A stretch of 64,000 nt of DNA from Ostrinia nubilalis (taxonomy: Eukaryota; Arthropoda; Insecta; Lepidoptera; Crambidae), in NCBI RefSeq assembly GCF_963855985.1, contig NC_087110.1, positions 2,657,001-2,721,000 on the forward strand, in the 5' to 3' direction. Of this stretch, positions 1 to 10,849 are shown in pieces. The notes under the pieces were generated by a model. The model had not been told where the DNA came from, ran no database searches, and worked only from the letters and a program-made list of their open reading frames with translations. Position numbers and translations under genes: made by a program. The number at the start of each line of letters is the position of its first letter. The first letter of the stretch is position 1.

Positions 1-423
1 GTTGTTATGACGCTAGTTCCGACTCAGTAGCCCGGATGATTCGCCTCCAGGCACGGAATTAATGCTGGGAAATATTGTAGTGTTGCCATTTTATGATCAA
101 TCTTAACTATTTTGTGTATGACGTGGTATATACGACAGTACCTCCAGCACGATAAATTTTCAACTTCGAATCGTTTGCGTATTCGAATCGCCATCAAAAG
201 ATTATTATGAAAACATAAACAGCGCCACTGTGAACGTGACGTAAAGTGAACTTAGTATGAGAAATGGTGTAGCACGAAACTAACTTTGACAGTCGAGATC
301 GTCACGTTAATATTGAAATTCGATAGCTGGGTATCAAATATTGTCTAATACCCAAACGAATCGAAGGCGAACGTAACGTAGGTACGTGAAGTGGGAAAAA
401 TGCTCTATTTGCCTCTGGAATGA
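1..423. other. No recognised feature
   Basis: Mixed-composition sequence with no long open frame, no repeat matching the rest of the window and no terminal inverted repeat that I could see. Confidence 0.5.
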
Positions 424-597
424 AAGAGTTTTTGAGAACGCTTGATGCTGCAGTGGAGAATAAATGATATGATGATGATGATAGGCTGAAGATCGCGGGA
501 AGTACATAACTAAAGGTTCAGCCAAACCAACGCGATCACACGCGATCAGCCGGCGTGTAGCGATGGCGACCTGACTTAAATGTATTGATCTTAACTG

Positions 598-652
598 CAG
601 GTAACGCTGGTTGTGGGCGGGACGCCTTTGTCCAGCAGTGGACGGCATTTGG
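598..652 (+). mobile_element. RTE LINE 3' end fragment (subfamily B)
   Basis: A degenerate copy of the last codons of an RTE-type ORF2, seen as cctttgtccagcagtggac followed by a ttgagac tail. The same end recurs more than twenty times in the window. A short gat/atg-rich stretch at 465-482 just upstream may be the tail of a second decayed copy. Only the last 50 or so bases are recognisable. Confidence 0.55.
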
Positions 653-1199
653 TTGAGACTTGAAACTAAATGAAGTTGCTTTTTGTCTCTTAAACTATAG
701 GCTTAGCGCTTTCCTCAGCCTGTGCCTGGGGTATGGAAGCGGCACGGGAGGGGTTTTGACATAATTATGACGTGACAGAGCATACAAATCTGAAGTCTTG
801 CTGAAAAGACAATACCCGAAATTGGCGTCTTTTTTTTTTCGCGCGGCCATCGACCAAACCTTGTTTTTTGATTACAAAATAGTGTAATAAACCAAACTTA
901 CTATGACATGTATACCTCTAAACTCAGTCTGAACTGAGTTACGAGCATTAGAAGTTTGATGATTTTACATACTACATGCATGTTTGAGCATTACAAGTTT
1001 TGTAAGAAATTGCAACAAAATCGTGACATAGTATGTATGTATGTGTAAACAAACAATAACATCCATCAAAGGCTCCAGACATCAGTATGGAGCAGAATCA
1101 GCGTAATAAAAAATAGCGCAATATTTTGTTGCAATTTCTTACAAAACTTGCGCGCAAAAAGCAAATCTAGTATCAAAAATCATCAAAGGACAATGGGCA

Positions 1200-1457
1200 A
1201 AATGGTACCCGGCTCCAATAGATATGTGTCTAGTATCGTTTGAAAGGTCTTACCAAGATGAACAACTTTTACTATGACCACCAGCCTCAGATCTGGTTGT
1301 GTACGAAGATATACATACTTTTTTGCAGAATGGTACCCGGCTCCAATAGTTATGTTTGTAGTGTCATTTGAAAGGTCTTACCAAGACGAACAACATTTAC
1401 TATGGCCACCAGCCTCAGATCTGGTTGCGTTCGAAGATAAAGATACTTTTTGTGTAA
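1200..1457 (+). repeat. Two tandem copies of an about 129-bp unit
   Basis: The units begin with aatggtacccggctccaatag near 1200 and near 1330 and share most of their length, including cagcctcagatctggttg. A third partial copy of the start lies inverted near 2355-2375, so the unit belongs to the surrounding fold-back element. Confidence 0.7.
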
Positions 1458-1468
1458 CCTAAGTATCA

Positions 1469-1645
1469 TACAGTATGAAGGGGGACGCGCTCGGGGCAGG
1501 GCACCGACGATATGGTCGGACGCGGTGAGGAAGACGGTGGGCGGGAGTTTGCATCGTGCGGTCCACACAGCTTATGACCGCAGCCTGTGGAGGAACACTA
1601 TCTGTGGTCACGATCCTGGGACCAAGGAAGAAGAAGAAGTATCAT
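1469..1645 (+). mobile_element. RTE-type LINE 3' end, third subfamily with (GAA)n tail
   Basis: Translation gives the closing residues of an endonuclease-reverse transcriptase: GRAPTIWSDAV followed by DRSLWRNTICGHDPG and then lysine/glutamate codons from a GAA tail. This ending differs from the QQWTSYG and QQWTSFG endings of the two other RTE subfamilies here. The copy is strongly 5'-truncated and codes for nothing complete. Assignment to the RTE clade rests on my memory of insect RTE proteins. Confidence 0.6.
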
Positions 1646-1957
1646 ACGTGTCCATCGTATGGTACTTAGGTTATGCGAGGCAGGAAGGGTTTACTGCTCC
1701 AGCATCCTTCCTTAACTCTATAATTATTGATGGGGATAATTGTGAAATAAATATTTTTATTTAAAGAAGTACTACCCCCTTATTAATAAAAAGTTACACC
1801 TAGGAAGAACCTTGGATTGACACCAAATGACAATTTAAGCCAGAGTTCGACTAGGGTGTAACTTTTATTAATAAAGGGGTTAAAGTTTTATTACTTCTTA
1901 AGGGTTTTATTATGGGTTGCTAAAGCGAATTAACCCACAAGACCCAATAAGTCCACC

Positions 1958-2103
1958 CACAAGATGGACCGACGACCTCATAAAGGTAGCGGGAAGGTGC
2001 TGGATGCAGGCCGCCACCAACCGGCCATTGTGGAAATCATTGGGGGAGGCCTATGTTCAACTGGACGTCCTATGGCTAAAATGATCAAGATGATGATGAT
2101 GAA
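1958..2103 (+). mobile_element. RTE LINE 3' end (subfamily A)
   Basis: A degraded coding end: WTDDLIKVA-like, WMQAATNRPLWKS, GEAYVQ, then a deleted QQWTSYG region and a gatgatgatgatga tail. It is a 5'-truncated non-LTR retrotransposon copy with no coding capacity left. Confidence 0.8.
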
Positions 2104-2635
2104 AGCGAATAAAGGGCTTAAATAATAGCTTGGGTAGTTCATCGTAGATATAATCCTTTCCTTTTCAATGCTTCTTTTAGTTATATTAATAGATTGTAGT
2201 CATAATACATACTCCTATACATACATGGATGATTGTGTTATACTTTCATTATAATACTTAGTGGAATTACTGCTTTCAAAACGTGAATTAGAACTGGCCC
2301 CATAGCAGACATTTTCCTACATCTAAAGGCCTTTTAAAATATATATTGGTTATGGCTATTGGAGCGGGTACCACTTTCCATACATTTTTGCCCATCATCC
2401 TTTCTAATGCTCGTAACTCAGTTCAGACTGAGTTTAGAGGTATACATGCCATAGTAAGTTTGGTTTATTACACTATTTTGTAATCAAAAAACAAAGTTTG
2501 GTAGATGGCCGCGCGAAAAAAAAAGACGCCACCTTCCATACAAAATCTGGCATTGCCATTTGACGTAATGACGACACCCTCCCGTGCCGCTCGCATACCT
2601 CAGGCACTGACTAAGTTATGGGTTAGCTAGAGCTT

Positions 2636-2842
2636 TCTAAAATTATATAACTCAAAGGTGACTGACTGACTGACTGACATAGTGATCTATCAACGCACAC
2701 CCCAAACCACTGGACGGATCGGGCTGAAATTTGGCATTCAGATGTTATGACGTAGGCATCCGCTAAGAAAGGATTTTACGAGACTCCACCCCTAAGGGGG
2801 TAACACAGGATCGACGCATACGAAGTCGCGGGCGGCCGCTAG
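2636..2842 (+). mobile_element. Helitron-like non-autonomous element
   Basis: It starts with TC (tctaaaattatataactcaaagg), continues with ctgactgactgac, and ends with a GC palindrome (gcggccgc) directly before CTAG followed by T. The same layout recurs at 36824-37008, 37381-37651, 55632-55679 and 62004-62205. TC at the 5' end, CTRR at the 3' end, a terminal hairpin and insertion next to T are the Helitron hallmarks. No Rep/helicase is present, so it would need enzymes from elsewhere. Confidence 0.7.
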
Positions 2843-3057
2843 TAAATTCATATGTGACAACCTAAGGTATGGCATATTTTTGGGATAGCTGACTATTTTA
2901 ATATGAAAACATTTCTCCATTGCACCGTGCGAAGAGATGGGTCGTTCAGAATAGTCAGTCAAGTGAAAAACTTATTCAGCGAGACAACGGATCTTCGCAA
3001 AAGGGCAAGTTGGATCTCATACATAAATACATAAAACTATCATCCGAATATCCTTTA

Positions 3058-4490
3058 TTACGACGGTAAATAAAATAAAAAAACGTCATATACAGACGGC
3101 GGTACGCTCCAACGAACTAGAAGGATCGCAGTGGGAAACCGTATAACTGAAAATTCGCAAAATTGCGGCTTCATATTCGGGATTAAAGTTCGCAGTTTTA
3201 AATACAAATGTTTTAATTTTATTATTTGAAAGAGTTTTTATTATGACTATTTGTTAAAAAGCCTTGCGTGGAGCAGGATTTTTAGTTGTTTTTTTTAATA
3301 ATGCGACATAGGCATAGCCCAACGTTCACAGCTCTTTTAGTTATCTCTGGAATAGAATATTCTCCCAACATAAGCCTTTTTTTTGTGCATTATTCTTCAT
3401 CCACTTATAGAAGTTCGTTCGTTTCAGCCAAATGACGTCCACTGTTGGAAAAATGCCTCCCCCAAAGATTTCACCTGCATCCAGGCACCTCCCTCAATCT
3501 TCACCAGATCGTCAGTCCACCTAGTGGGGGACTTCCTTACACTCGTGGTCAATATTCGAGAACTTTTCTGCCCCAGCGGCCATCAGCTCTTCGAGCTATG
3601 TGCTATAGAAGTATGTTTAATAAAACGAAACATAGAACACCAAAAGATTTTTCAAATAAAGTACGACAAAAATATCGCATTCGTCTTCAGGTGTTCTCTT
3701 ATAATTTTGTTTCCATAAACTTGGGAGTATTATATCAAAAATATGACTTTCCTCAAATAAAAAAGCGTCATATCCAGAGACGATCTTTCCGCGCCACTGG
3801 GCTAGAAGAGTGTGACGTCCCGCCGGAAAACTGCGTAACCGAGAATTTACAACAAAATGTGCTGTTTTTAAAATACGACCATTTTGTGTGTGAGCAAATA
3901 TCGACTTTTTGTTAAAACCCGCAAATGTGATACGTATTTGCAACATTGCGCAAAAAGGGAAACCGTTATCTGAATAAAGTTCCGTTGCATTCTTTAAAAT
4001 ATTTTATTTCACTCTACGTCTTTAGGAGGACTACTAATAAAAAATCCGAATGAACTTTTTAACTTTAGAGATGGTTTTATGAATAATCATCTTTTATTTT
4101 AATTTTTGAAAACAAATAAATAGGGTTTAATTAATTTGCTTAGATTTATATTTGAGAAAGTATCGATATTGATATTAACTAATTTTTTCTATTAATTATT
4201 ACTCCAATTACTAGCCAATTTCATCAAACAATCGACGAGCTATCATTATCATTTTTACTACTTTACAAAAAGAAGTATGTTCATATTCAAAAGAATGGTT
4301 GTTATGTACGTACTACGACAGAGATTATTTATCACAGCAAGAATATCTCTTCCATAACTAAATAAAAAACTCACATGTCCTATAAAGTGTCATATCCGTA
4401 AAACGAATTCGCGCTCCAGCGGGCTAGAAGAGCCGTCACTGAACAACGGCGTGATGTGAAGGCGTGTAACCTAGATTTTTACAAAATACA
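3058..4490 (+). repeat. Three dispersed direct copies of an about 125-bp repeat
   Basis: Related blocks lie at about 3058-3180, 3740-3870 and 4355-4490. Each has aataaaaaa then gtcatat, a cgcgctcc-like core, gggctagaag and a gtaaccga or gtataactga-like end. The copies are well diverged, in the same orientation, and alternate with AT-rich sequence. The family is unknown to me; it may be a decayed tandem array or repeated insertions of one short element. Confidence 0.5.
3411..3607 (-). mobile_element. RTE LINE 3' end (subfamily B)
   Basis: Read on the minus strand this is the end of an RTE ORF2: ARRI-like region, WRPR-like region, the WTDDLVKI equivalent, then the closing codons and a gaaacgaacgaac tail (plus strand gttcgttcgtttcagcc at the left edge). 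It is 5'-truncated and degenerate. Confidence 0.75.
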
Positions 4491-4986
4491 TTTTTTTAAT
4501 GTATATTCAGGTATTGGATGTGTATTTTGATTGTAATATTCGAGTGTATTGTTATTTAATATTCGATTATTATACTCTTTTATTTTATAACTTGCATACG
4601 TGAATAAATAATGAAATGTGTTTGACTATCAATGTCTAAAGAATGCATTTGGATATAAATACCTATTATTAACTAAATTATACAGTGTGAGTCACGATAA
4701 AGTGCACATATGAAATTAGGTGAAACTAGACCTACTTTTATCGACAAAAAAGAGGTCAAAAATTTTTTGAGATTTTTTAAAAGTAGCAAAAGCTTGCCGG
4801 GCAACTGCTCTTCCATCTGACTTTTAAGATTATCTATTTAAATCTTCTACTATTGGACGAAGAAAATGAACTCACAAGCTCAAATTCCTAACTTAATTTT
4901 CATTTTATACATCACTAACCAAAATCCAGTCCATTCATTTTTATCCCACGAAAATACGTTCACATTTATTTCGCCGAAATACTTAC
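4491..4986. other. AT-rich stretch, nothing recognised
   Basis: No repeat match or open frame of note. It lies immediately downstream, on the minus strand, of the candidate exon at 5018-5053, so it is probably intron. Confidence 0.4.
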
Positions 4987-5017
4987 CTATTCCGAAAATT
5001 TCCATTTCTCGACTTAC

Positions 5018-5053
5018 CTCATTTCTTCACCCGGTCTAGTACGAGTCAGATAA
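5018..5053 (-). CDS. Candidate 36-nt host microexon
   Basis: On the minus strand, a pyrimidine-rich acceptor (tttttctcacatcttcag) is followed by 36 nt and then a consensus donor GTAAGT. Only one of three frames is open; it reads YLTRTRPGEEM and uses two bases from the preceding exon. That phase fits the candidate exon at 19191-19227 (ending in GG). A second GTAAGT donor lies 31 nt further on (plus strand acttac at 4981-4986); using it would bring an in-frame stop, TAA. The gene is not recognised. The evidence is splice signals and phase only, so this may still be chance. Confidence 0.35.
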
Positions 5054-5226
5054 CTGAAGATGTGAGAAAAATGAATAATTCAGACTTCTGGATTTTGTAA
5101 GGCAGCCGAGCCCGTGTTTTCATAATTTGACCCTTAGGATGTTGGGGCGTTAAGGGTTCTTTGGAGCAAGTGACGTGTAAACTATTGAAGATTCCAGTAT
5201 ATACGTATATTCGTATATATTCTATA

Positions 5227-5440
5227 CTAGCTTTCTGCCCGCGGCTTCGCCCGCGTGAAATTCTGTCTGTCACAGAAAAACTTTATCGCGCGCGTTTCAA
5301 AAACCGGGATAAAAACTATAGGTCCTTTCCCGGGACTCAAACTATATCTATGCCTTTCAAAATCGGTTCAGTGGTTAAGGCGTGAAAGAGACACTGACAG
5401 ACAGACAGAGTTACTTTCACATTTATAATATTAGTAGGGA
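5227..5440 (-). mobile_element. Helitron-like element (TCCCTACTAATATTATAAAT family)
   Basis: On the minus strand it begins TCCCTACTAATATTATAAAT and ends with a hairpin (cgcgggcgaagccgcggg) about ten bases before CTAG. It is flanked by A and T on the outside, as Helitron insertions are. Length is 214 bp. It resembles the Lep1 Helitron-like family described from Lepidoptera. It is non-autonomous and carries no protein-coding sequence. Confidence 0.8.
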
Positions 5441-5764
5441 TTATGTACTATTCTGCTGACTTTATTTTTGTACTCATTTCTTGTGGCTGTTTGGGTTTGA
5501 ACGAGTGTAGATATTTACGCTTCAGTGGATCACCAGATACTTGTTGGGCTCAGCCTTAGGTTCAATTCCTAGGAAGAACCCATAAAACTTTAGTATTCAA
5601 TTTGTGTAGGTACTTGTGCTTAATTAGGTTACGGAGTTTCTGGTCGTATTCTTAGAAAACAAAAGTAAGTAAAATTAATATGTGCTTTTATATTATTTAA
5701 ATATAATATACTTATATTATGTTGTTGGTGTAAAAAGGCTTTCCTTACACTGAAAAACCAATAA

Positions 5765-5882
5765 GGGTGGGTTGCACCATCTTACTTTAACTGTGACAAA
5801 CGTCAAAAATCTGTCAAACTCCATACAAAATACACCGGTTATCGTAATAGTTACCGTTAAAGTTAGGTGGTGCAATTCAGCC
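5765..5882. mobile_element. MITE, PIF/Harbinger-like, TAA duplication
   Basis: The terminal inverted repeats read gggttgcaccatcttacttt and, on the other strand, GGCTGAATTGCACCACCTAA. A TAA triplet flanks both ends (5762-5764 and 5883-5885), matching the 3-bp TWA preference of PIF/Harbinger elements. It is 118 bp long with no coding capacity. A second copy in opposite orientation is at 6055-6165. Confidence 0.7.
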
Positions 5883-6054
5883 TAAGACTTCAAGCGCCTT
5901 GAAGCTTTTTCAGGGCTGCATTAAGTTTGAAATAATTCCATTGGTGAGCAAGTTACGTCAAAATAATCTATCTATTGCACTACAAAACATTTCAGCATTT
6001 CAGCACTGCTCACATGCCTGTGTTTGAATAAGTTTTGACAGCATTTGCAAACAT

Positions 6055-6165
6055 GGCTGAGTTGCACCACCTATTTTAACCGTAGCAATAACCGATGCTT
6101 TTTGTTTGCATTTTGACAGATTTTTGACGTTTGTCAAAGTTAAAGTAAGATGGTGCAACTCAGCC
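6055..6165. mobile_element. Second copy of the 118-bp PIF/Harbinger-like MITE
   Basis: Ends ggctgagttgcaccacct and aggtggtgcaactcagcc-like (here agatggtgcaactcagcc) are inverted. The interior (ttttgacgtttgtcaaagtt) matches the copy at 5765-5882 in reverse. The flanking triplets no longer match, so its duplication has decayed. Confidence 0.7.
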
Positions 6166-6639
6166 TTAATGATTTTAGCATAAAGGTGCGTCCAAATTGT
6201 CTTATTACTTAGTAGTAGATACGGCTTCCATACTTAATAACATGTCATATAACTAAGTTTTATAACGTGTTATGTTACATAGTCTGGACTCACCTTTAGG
6301 TTATAGATGTCTATTGTCTATTTGATGTCAAACACATTTGGCGTCAACTATCAACTTATCAAAAACCAAAAACCATGTCCAGCTAAACTGGGCAGTACGT
6401 TTGGTACATGGAAGTTTCCAGCATTTCCATTATACCAGCTCGATCCTACAAAGGATTCGGCCAGTCCATCCCGTTACATATTTTATTCGGGAATGTCAAA
6501 CGGAATACAAAACGAACAGTGATGTTCGAATAAGCGGCTTACTAACGGTGAGTATAGACTAGCACTAGAACATTTATATGTACTATGCGAATGGTACAAT
6601 ATAACGTAGGCGCACACTAGGTGATACGCGACAGCTCGG
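6166..6639. other. No recognised feature
   Basis: About 470 bp without a recognisable gene or repeat. A GTGAGT at 6546 has no pyrimidine-tract acceptor nearby, so I do not call an exon. Confidence 0.4.
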
Positions 6640-6905
6640 CGACTTTTTTTATGCATAACGAGGCAGGTATTTGACCGCAATCGCACCTGGTGTTAAGTGG
6701 GATGCAGTCTAGGATGGTACATATCTGCCCTGTAAGTGCCTATTTACCCTCGCCTTGAAAAGGCCCGGATTATAGTCTTCGGGAAAGTAGCAGGCAGCGA
6801 ATTCCAGTCCCTAGCTGTTCGTATTATAAAAAAGCCATCGAAACGCTAAGTGCGAGCTAGTGGAATATCAAAAATATAGAGATGGTACGCCAACCTGCAT
6901 GGGGT
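6640..6905 (-). pseudogene. LINE reverse transcriptase C-terminal fragment
   Basis: On the minus strand, RDWNSLPA then, after a one-base shift, FPEDYNPGLFKARVNRHL. NSLP followed by an FKxxVNRHL-like end is typical of the last residues of CR1/Jockey-type ORF2 proteins. The end gcataaaaaaag is the 3' tail. A shorter copy of the same end lies on the plus strand at 15600-15740, and a remnant at about 35779-35820. It is broken and non-functional. Confidence 0.65.
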
Positions 6906-7062
6906 ATATGAGCCGACACTAGTTCATGTTAACATGGTCATAATATAAATGGTATAGTGAAGTCAGAAAATATATTATCTTCATTTTAATTATTTTAATT
7001 TTCATACAAATCGGATTTAATAAAATTTATTTTGTAAGATAATTAAAAAAATTAAAATGATC

Positions 7063-7262
7063 ATTGATCGGTCCACCTTGTAGGTGGACGTCGCACGCTG
7101 CGTTTTCCGGTACGCGGCCTCCATTCCAGAACCTTGCTGCCCCATCGGCCGTCAGTTCTGCGTACTATAGTGCCCTGCCCATTGCCACTTCAGCTTGCTA
7201 ATCCGTCGGGCTATGTCAGCGACTTTAGTTCGTTTACGAATTTCCTCATTTCTTTATGCTTT
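7063..7262 (-). mobile_element. RTE LINE coding fragment (subfamily A)
   Basis: The minus-strand translation includes RTKVADIARRI, KWQWAG, RRTDGRWG, KVLEW and RPR..K, a C-terminal segment of RTE ORF2. It lacks the last 100 bp and the tail, so it was truncated at both ends or cut by later events. Small indels break the frame. Confidence 0.75.
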
Positions 7263-7375
7263 AGTCTATACTCACCTTAATGTCAAATGTATACTAGTTG
7301 ATGTATGTTTGGACAAAGTCCGATTGTAGAGTGAAAGAGAATTGTAAATCAGTATAATATTGATGGAATAATGTA

Positions 7376-7530
7376 CCAGCTTTTGCCAGTGGCTTCGGCC
7401 ACTTGAAATTTAGTTTTAGATATAATAAACAATAATACTGGAAAGTTTCATAAAATTACGTTCAGTGTAGTTTTTGCGTTAAAGAATAACTAACATCCAA
7501 ACAAACTTTCACATTCATAATATTAGTAGA
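7376..7530 (-). mobile_element. Helitron-like element, first of a head-to-tail pair
   Basis: On the minus strand it starts with TCTACTAATATTATGAATG and ends with a hairpin (gtggccgaagccac) and CTGG in place of CTAG. It is immediately followed at 7532 by the 3' end of another copy. Confidence 0.65.
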
Positions 7531-7531
7531 C

Positions 7532-7700
7532 CTAGCTTTTGTTCGCAACTTCAAGTGAATAAGTACGTATCAGTCTCTCACAAAAATACCATTGCATTAT
7601 GTTTCTACATTGTTTATTTTCATAAACCAGGATAAAAACTTTCCCTGGGTTTCAAATAATCTCTTTAAAAATTATTTCAATCGACTGGTTAGTACTGCAC
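7532..7700 (-). mobile_element. Helitron-like element, second of the pair (5' part lost)
   Basis: The plus-strand cctagcttttgttcgcaactt is the 3' CTAG end; the body matches the family segment cataaaccaggataaaaact. It abuts the previous copy with one base between, consistent with tandem Helitron insertion at an existing end. Confidence 0.55.
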
Positions 7701-7719
7701 TGGGAACGGGAATAGTCAT

Positions 7720-7800
7720 AATTTCAGTCACAGAACGTCCACTGCTGAACATAGGCCTTCTCCAATAATTGCCAGATTGGAATGTTGGTAGTGACCTGCT
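7720..7800 (-). mobile_element. RTE LINE 3' end (subfamily A), short
   Basis: gaacgtccactgctgaacataggcc is the reverse of the QQWT-encoding end, preceded by a decayed tail. Fewer than 80 bp remain. Confidence 0.6.
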
Positions 7801-7805
7801 TTTAT

Positions 7806-8005
7806 TCAAAATCAAAATCAAAATCAAAAATATTTATTCAGTTTAGACCACAAGTGGCACTTATGAACGTCAAAATATTTTATAGAAAATAATAAAAAAA
7901 GAAAAGGTAGCCCTTATGGGGCACTTTACATGTCTCCTTATCTTTTGGGCCCTACCAGCGCTTCGAGACAAACATAATTATGGCAAGTGCTGAGAAGACC
8001 TTCCT
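7806..8005 (-). mobile_element. LINE 3' region with (TTTTGA)n tail
   Basis: The plus-strand run caaaatcaaaatcaaaatca is the reverse of a TTTTGA tail. The block accctaccagcgcttcgaga to ggcaagtgctgagaag matches copies at 36372-36535 (minus) and 48110-48270 (plus). These look like 3' ends of a CR1-type LINE; no coding sequence is left. Confidence 0.65.
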
Positions 8006-8010
8006 GCTAC

Positions 8011-10343
8011 TTTAATGAAGTCCAATATTAATATCTACAAATTACAGCCTTGAATCTTAGTTTGAATTTAAATTTGAAGCGTCTTTAATAGCAAATCCGT
8101 AAGCACTTATGTTAAACAACTCGAAAAATCCGAGTTAAGCGAGTTTCGACCCTTATCCTCTCACTTCGCGCCCGCCAAGTGGCGGCAAAAAGCCCAACTT
8201 AGTCCTGCCACAGCTGGGAACTTTTAATGGCAGCTCTCATTAGCTAAATATAGGCACAATTTGTGGCTACGCTTGTTTGCGTTTATAAAATTGTATATGC
8301 TAGAAATAGCATTGAATACCACAAATTTTCTCTTACTTTCCTTAAGGATAAAAATGGTATTTGTATTTGAGAGAATGCGTAGTGTCCAGATAATTTTCAG
8401 ACAATAAGTCATGTATTTTTAGCGATAAGGCCTTTACACGTCATATTTAAAAAACCTACAGCTGTTGTAGGACAATAATTTGAACCAATACTACATTGAA
8501 ATCATGTTTGAAACTAGAAATTATTGATCTTTTAAAGCAAACAAAAAGTAACCGAGCATTTTTAATCATACTAGGTTCTATTTATGAACTCTATTTTGTT
8601 ATTTTTGAACTATACAGTACATAATATACCTACCAAAAGTTATTTTTGTATTTAATAACAAAGTTCCTCCAGGTATTTTCATCAATACAACGTTGTAAAC
8701 TGAAGGAATTGTTCCCCCATTTTGTAACCTAGTTAAGGTTGATTTTCGCTTGCAATTCCCCAGACATTCCAACAATATATTGGATGGGGATTTAGTTTCA
8801 AGATTTCGTTCGCGAAACAAAAGGTTTCTGAAAAATTGCACGCTAAATGCGGAACGACAGTTTTTCCAAATATTAGACTGTGTATTTCGTATAGAATTAT
8901 TTTAACGCTATCAGACTACGGTGCAATGTGAGGAATGAGTAGCTAATACTTTTGTGTTAGTGAGAGAAAGGAAAATGTATGCAAATACACTATAATCTTC
9001 TACGTCTAAAGATAGATAGGAAAATAAATCTCAGTAGTCTACGAAGAGGTTTACTAACTTTTTATGTAAGAAATATAGCACTTTAAAGGTCGAAAAAATG
9101 TGTTTAAGAAAAGGAAAAGATATTTTACATGAATTAGGTAGGTAATTCGCTAGGTACCTATAGGTTTTATGGTATGGTACTCTACAATATTTTATGTTCT
9201 CCAGTAAAAGGTAAAATGCAGTTAAAAATTATTTATTGCTAATTTTTTTTTAAATAAATATCCTTGGACATTTTACACTGCGCTTCTAGTCCCAAACTAA
9301 GCAAAGCTTGTACTATGGGTACTAGACAACGGATATAAACATACTTAAATACTTTATTTTTTATTTTTTTTTATTTGATGATGAAGTCGGCAACCTTACT
9401 ACGACTACAGAGTTTTTATGAAATCCAGCTTTAGTATTTAATAAATTGACACCTTACTAACTACAAGGTAAATAGGAGCAAAGTTTCCAAGTAATAAATA
9501 AGGTATAATCAGTAGCAAGCACTATTTAATATCATAATGTAAGTTTTGTAGCCAGATTAATAAATAAGATTTTTTATTGTTACGAGGTAAATAATCCATA
9601 ATATTGCTAAGATTGTTTTTTAAACAATGGGAAAGAGAGCATTGTTTGGAATTAATTTTATAAATGAAGAACTTTGGAGAGGTTTCTGAATTAGTTGTTT
9701 TACTGTAAAGAGGTAAAATCTTCCCTTCGCTTCAACTTGACCTTACTGACTTTACCTCTATCGGAGGTAAAATCTTATATTTGTCCGACTTGACCTTACT
9801 GACTGTACCTCTATATAGTGTAAGGTTTCAATTACGGATCCGGTGAATCTGGTTTGTATTTCAAAGGGCACAGTTGTGAATGTTGGCTCTTATTGGATTC
9901 GAACTAAAATACTCGAATTGTGCTTTGGTGTGGGTGGTGGTGTGGTCTTTGAATGGTTTGATTTGAAACAGCTAGTTTAATATTGTTTAGTTCTGTGATA
10001 TTTCAAGCAGATAAATCTTTTGAGTTACTGAAAATACCTTAATACAAAAAGAGGTAAATGTAATTGTGGAAAAAATATTATAATTAATATTTATTTGTTA
10101 GTTAGTAAGTATTTATTTTTAAAGAAACTAGTTCTTTTGTCTAATTTATTACTTAGTTATAAATTAAGAAGATAATTATATTACATTTTGTTAGCTTCTA
10201 TTTATTTTGCCCAGTTTATAAATATTTATTTTCGTTGTTAAATATTTATCAACTTAACAAGGACTTTCATAACGTTATGCAAATACTTTTACCTTTTCTA
10301 TACCGGGTTACTTGGAATTCGTTTATTACTTAGATGTTACAGA
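8011..10343. other. AT-rich stretch with minor internal repeats
   Basis: About 2.3 kb with no recognised gene. At 9705-9830 two about 55-bp units repeat (gaggtaaaatctt ... cttgaccttactgact ... tacctctat). cggatataaacatactta at 9331 also occurs at 48918. Probably intron or intergenic DNA. Confidence 0.4.
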
Positions 10344-10594
10344 AAAAAACCTACACTAAAAAGTAGAAAAATAATTACTAATTACCTAGTTATTTATTAG
10401 GACGAATTAATATTTATGTAGGTATACCATGATTGATACTTCTGGAGTCGGTGCCAAGATTATGAAACATGTAAAGTTTGCCTGCACCGACTCCAAAAGT
10501 ATCAATCATGGTATACCTACATAAATATTAATTCGTCCTAATAAATAACTAGGTAATTAGTAATTATTTTTCTACTTTTTAGTGTAGGTTTTTT
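10344..10594. repeat. Long near-perfect hairpin, 111-bp arms
   Basis: The left arm (10344-10454) and right arm (10484-10594) are reverse complements with about one mismatch (cttctggagtc against cttttggagtc), around a 29-base loop. A transcript across it would form a long double-stranded stem. It may be a young fold-back element or MITE; the GGAGTCGGT motif at the arm end is shared with the GAAGTCGGTT repeats near 11327 and 36225. It has no coding capacity. Confidence 0.85.
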
Positions 10595-10849
10595 GGAGTC
10601 GGTTTTATTTTTTTTTATAAAATTTTACTTATTTCTTGCTTTTTAGTTAACTATAACTAATTATTACCTTGATGTTACCACTGAAGGTAGGCAGTACATT
10701 GAGACCATATTCTTCATGTCTAGTGTAAAATAATATTCCCTACAAAATACAGGTTACCATATAGGAAACCTAAAAAGACCTTAAACCGTCAGCCCACCTT
10801 AAAAACATGAAAGAATACAACTGTTGGTCTATTTGTACTTATAATATTT

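Larger units (their letters stand above)
714..2622. repeat. Inverted-repeat element with arms of about 220-240 bp
   Basis: The left arm (about 714-953) and right arm (about 2402-2622) are reverse complements with a few indels; the best stretch covers cgcgcggccat through the GAGCATTAGAA end. A second, smaller inverted pair sits inside (about 985-1022 against 1122-1152, core caagttttgtaagaaattgc). The arm end, containing cggcacgggagggg, also occurs alone at 14400-14530 and 36570-36740, so this is a dispersed family. The interior holds two tandem repeats and two RTE tails. It is probably a non-autonomous fold-back DNA element. I could not define a target-site duplication. Confidence 0.6.
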
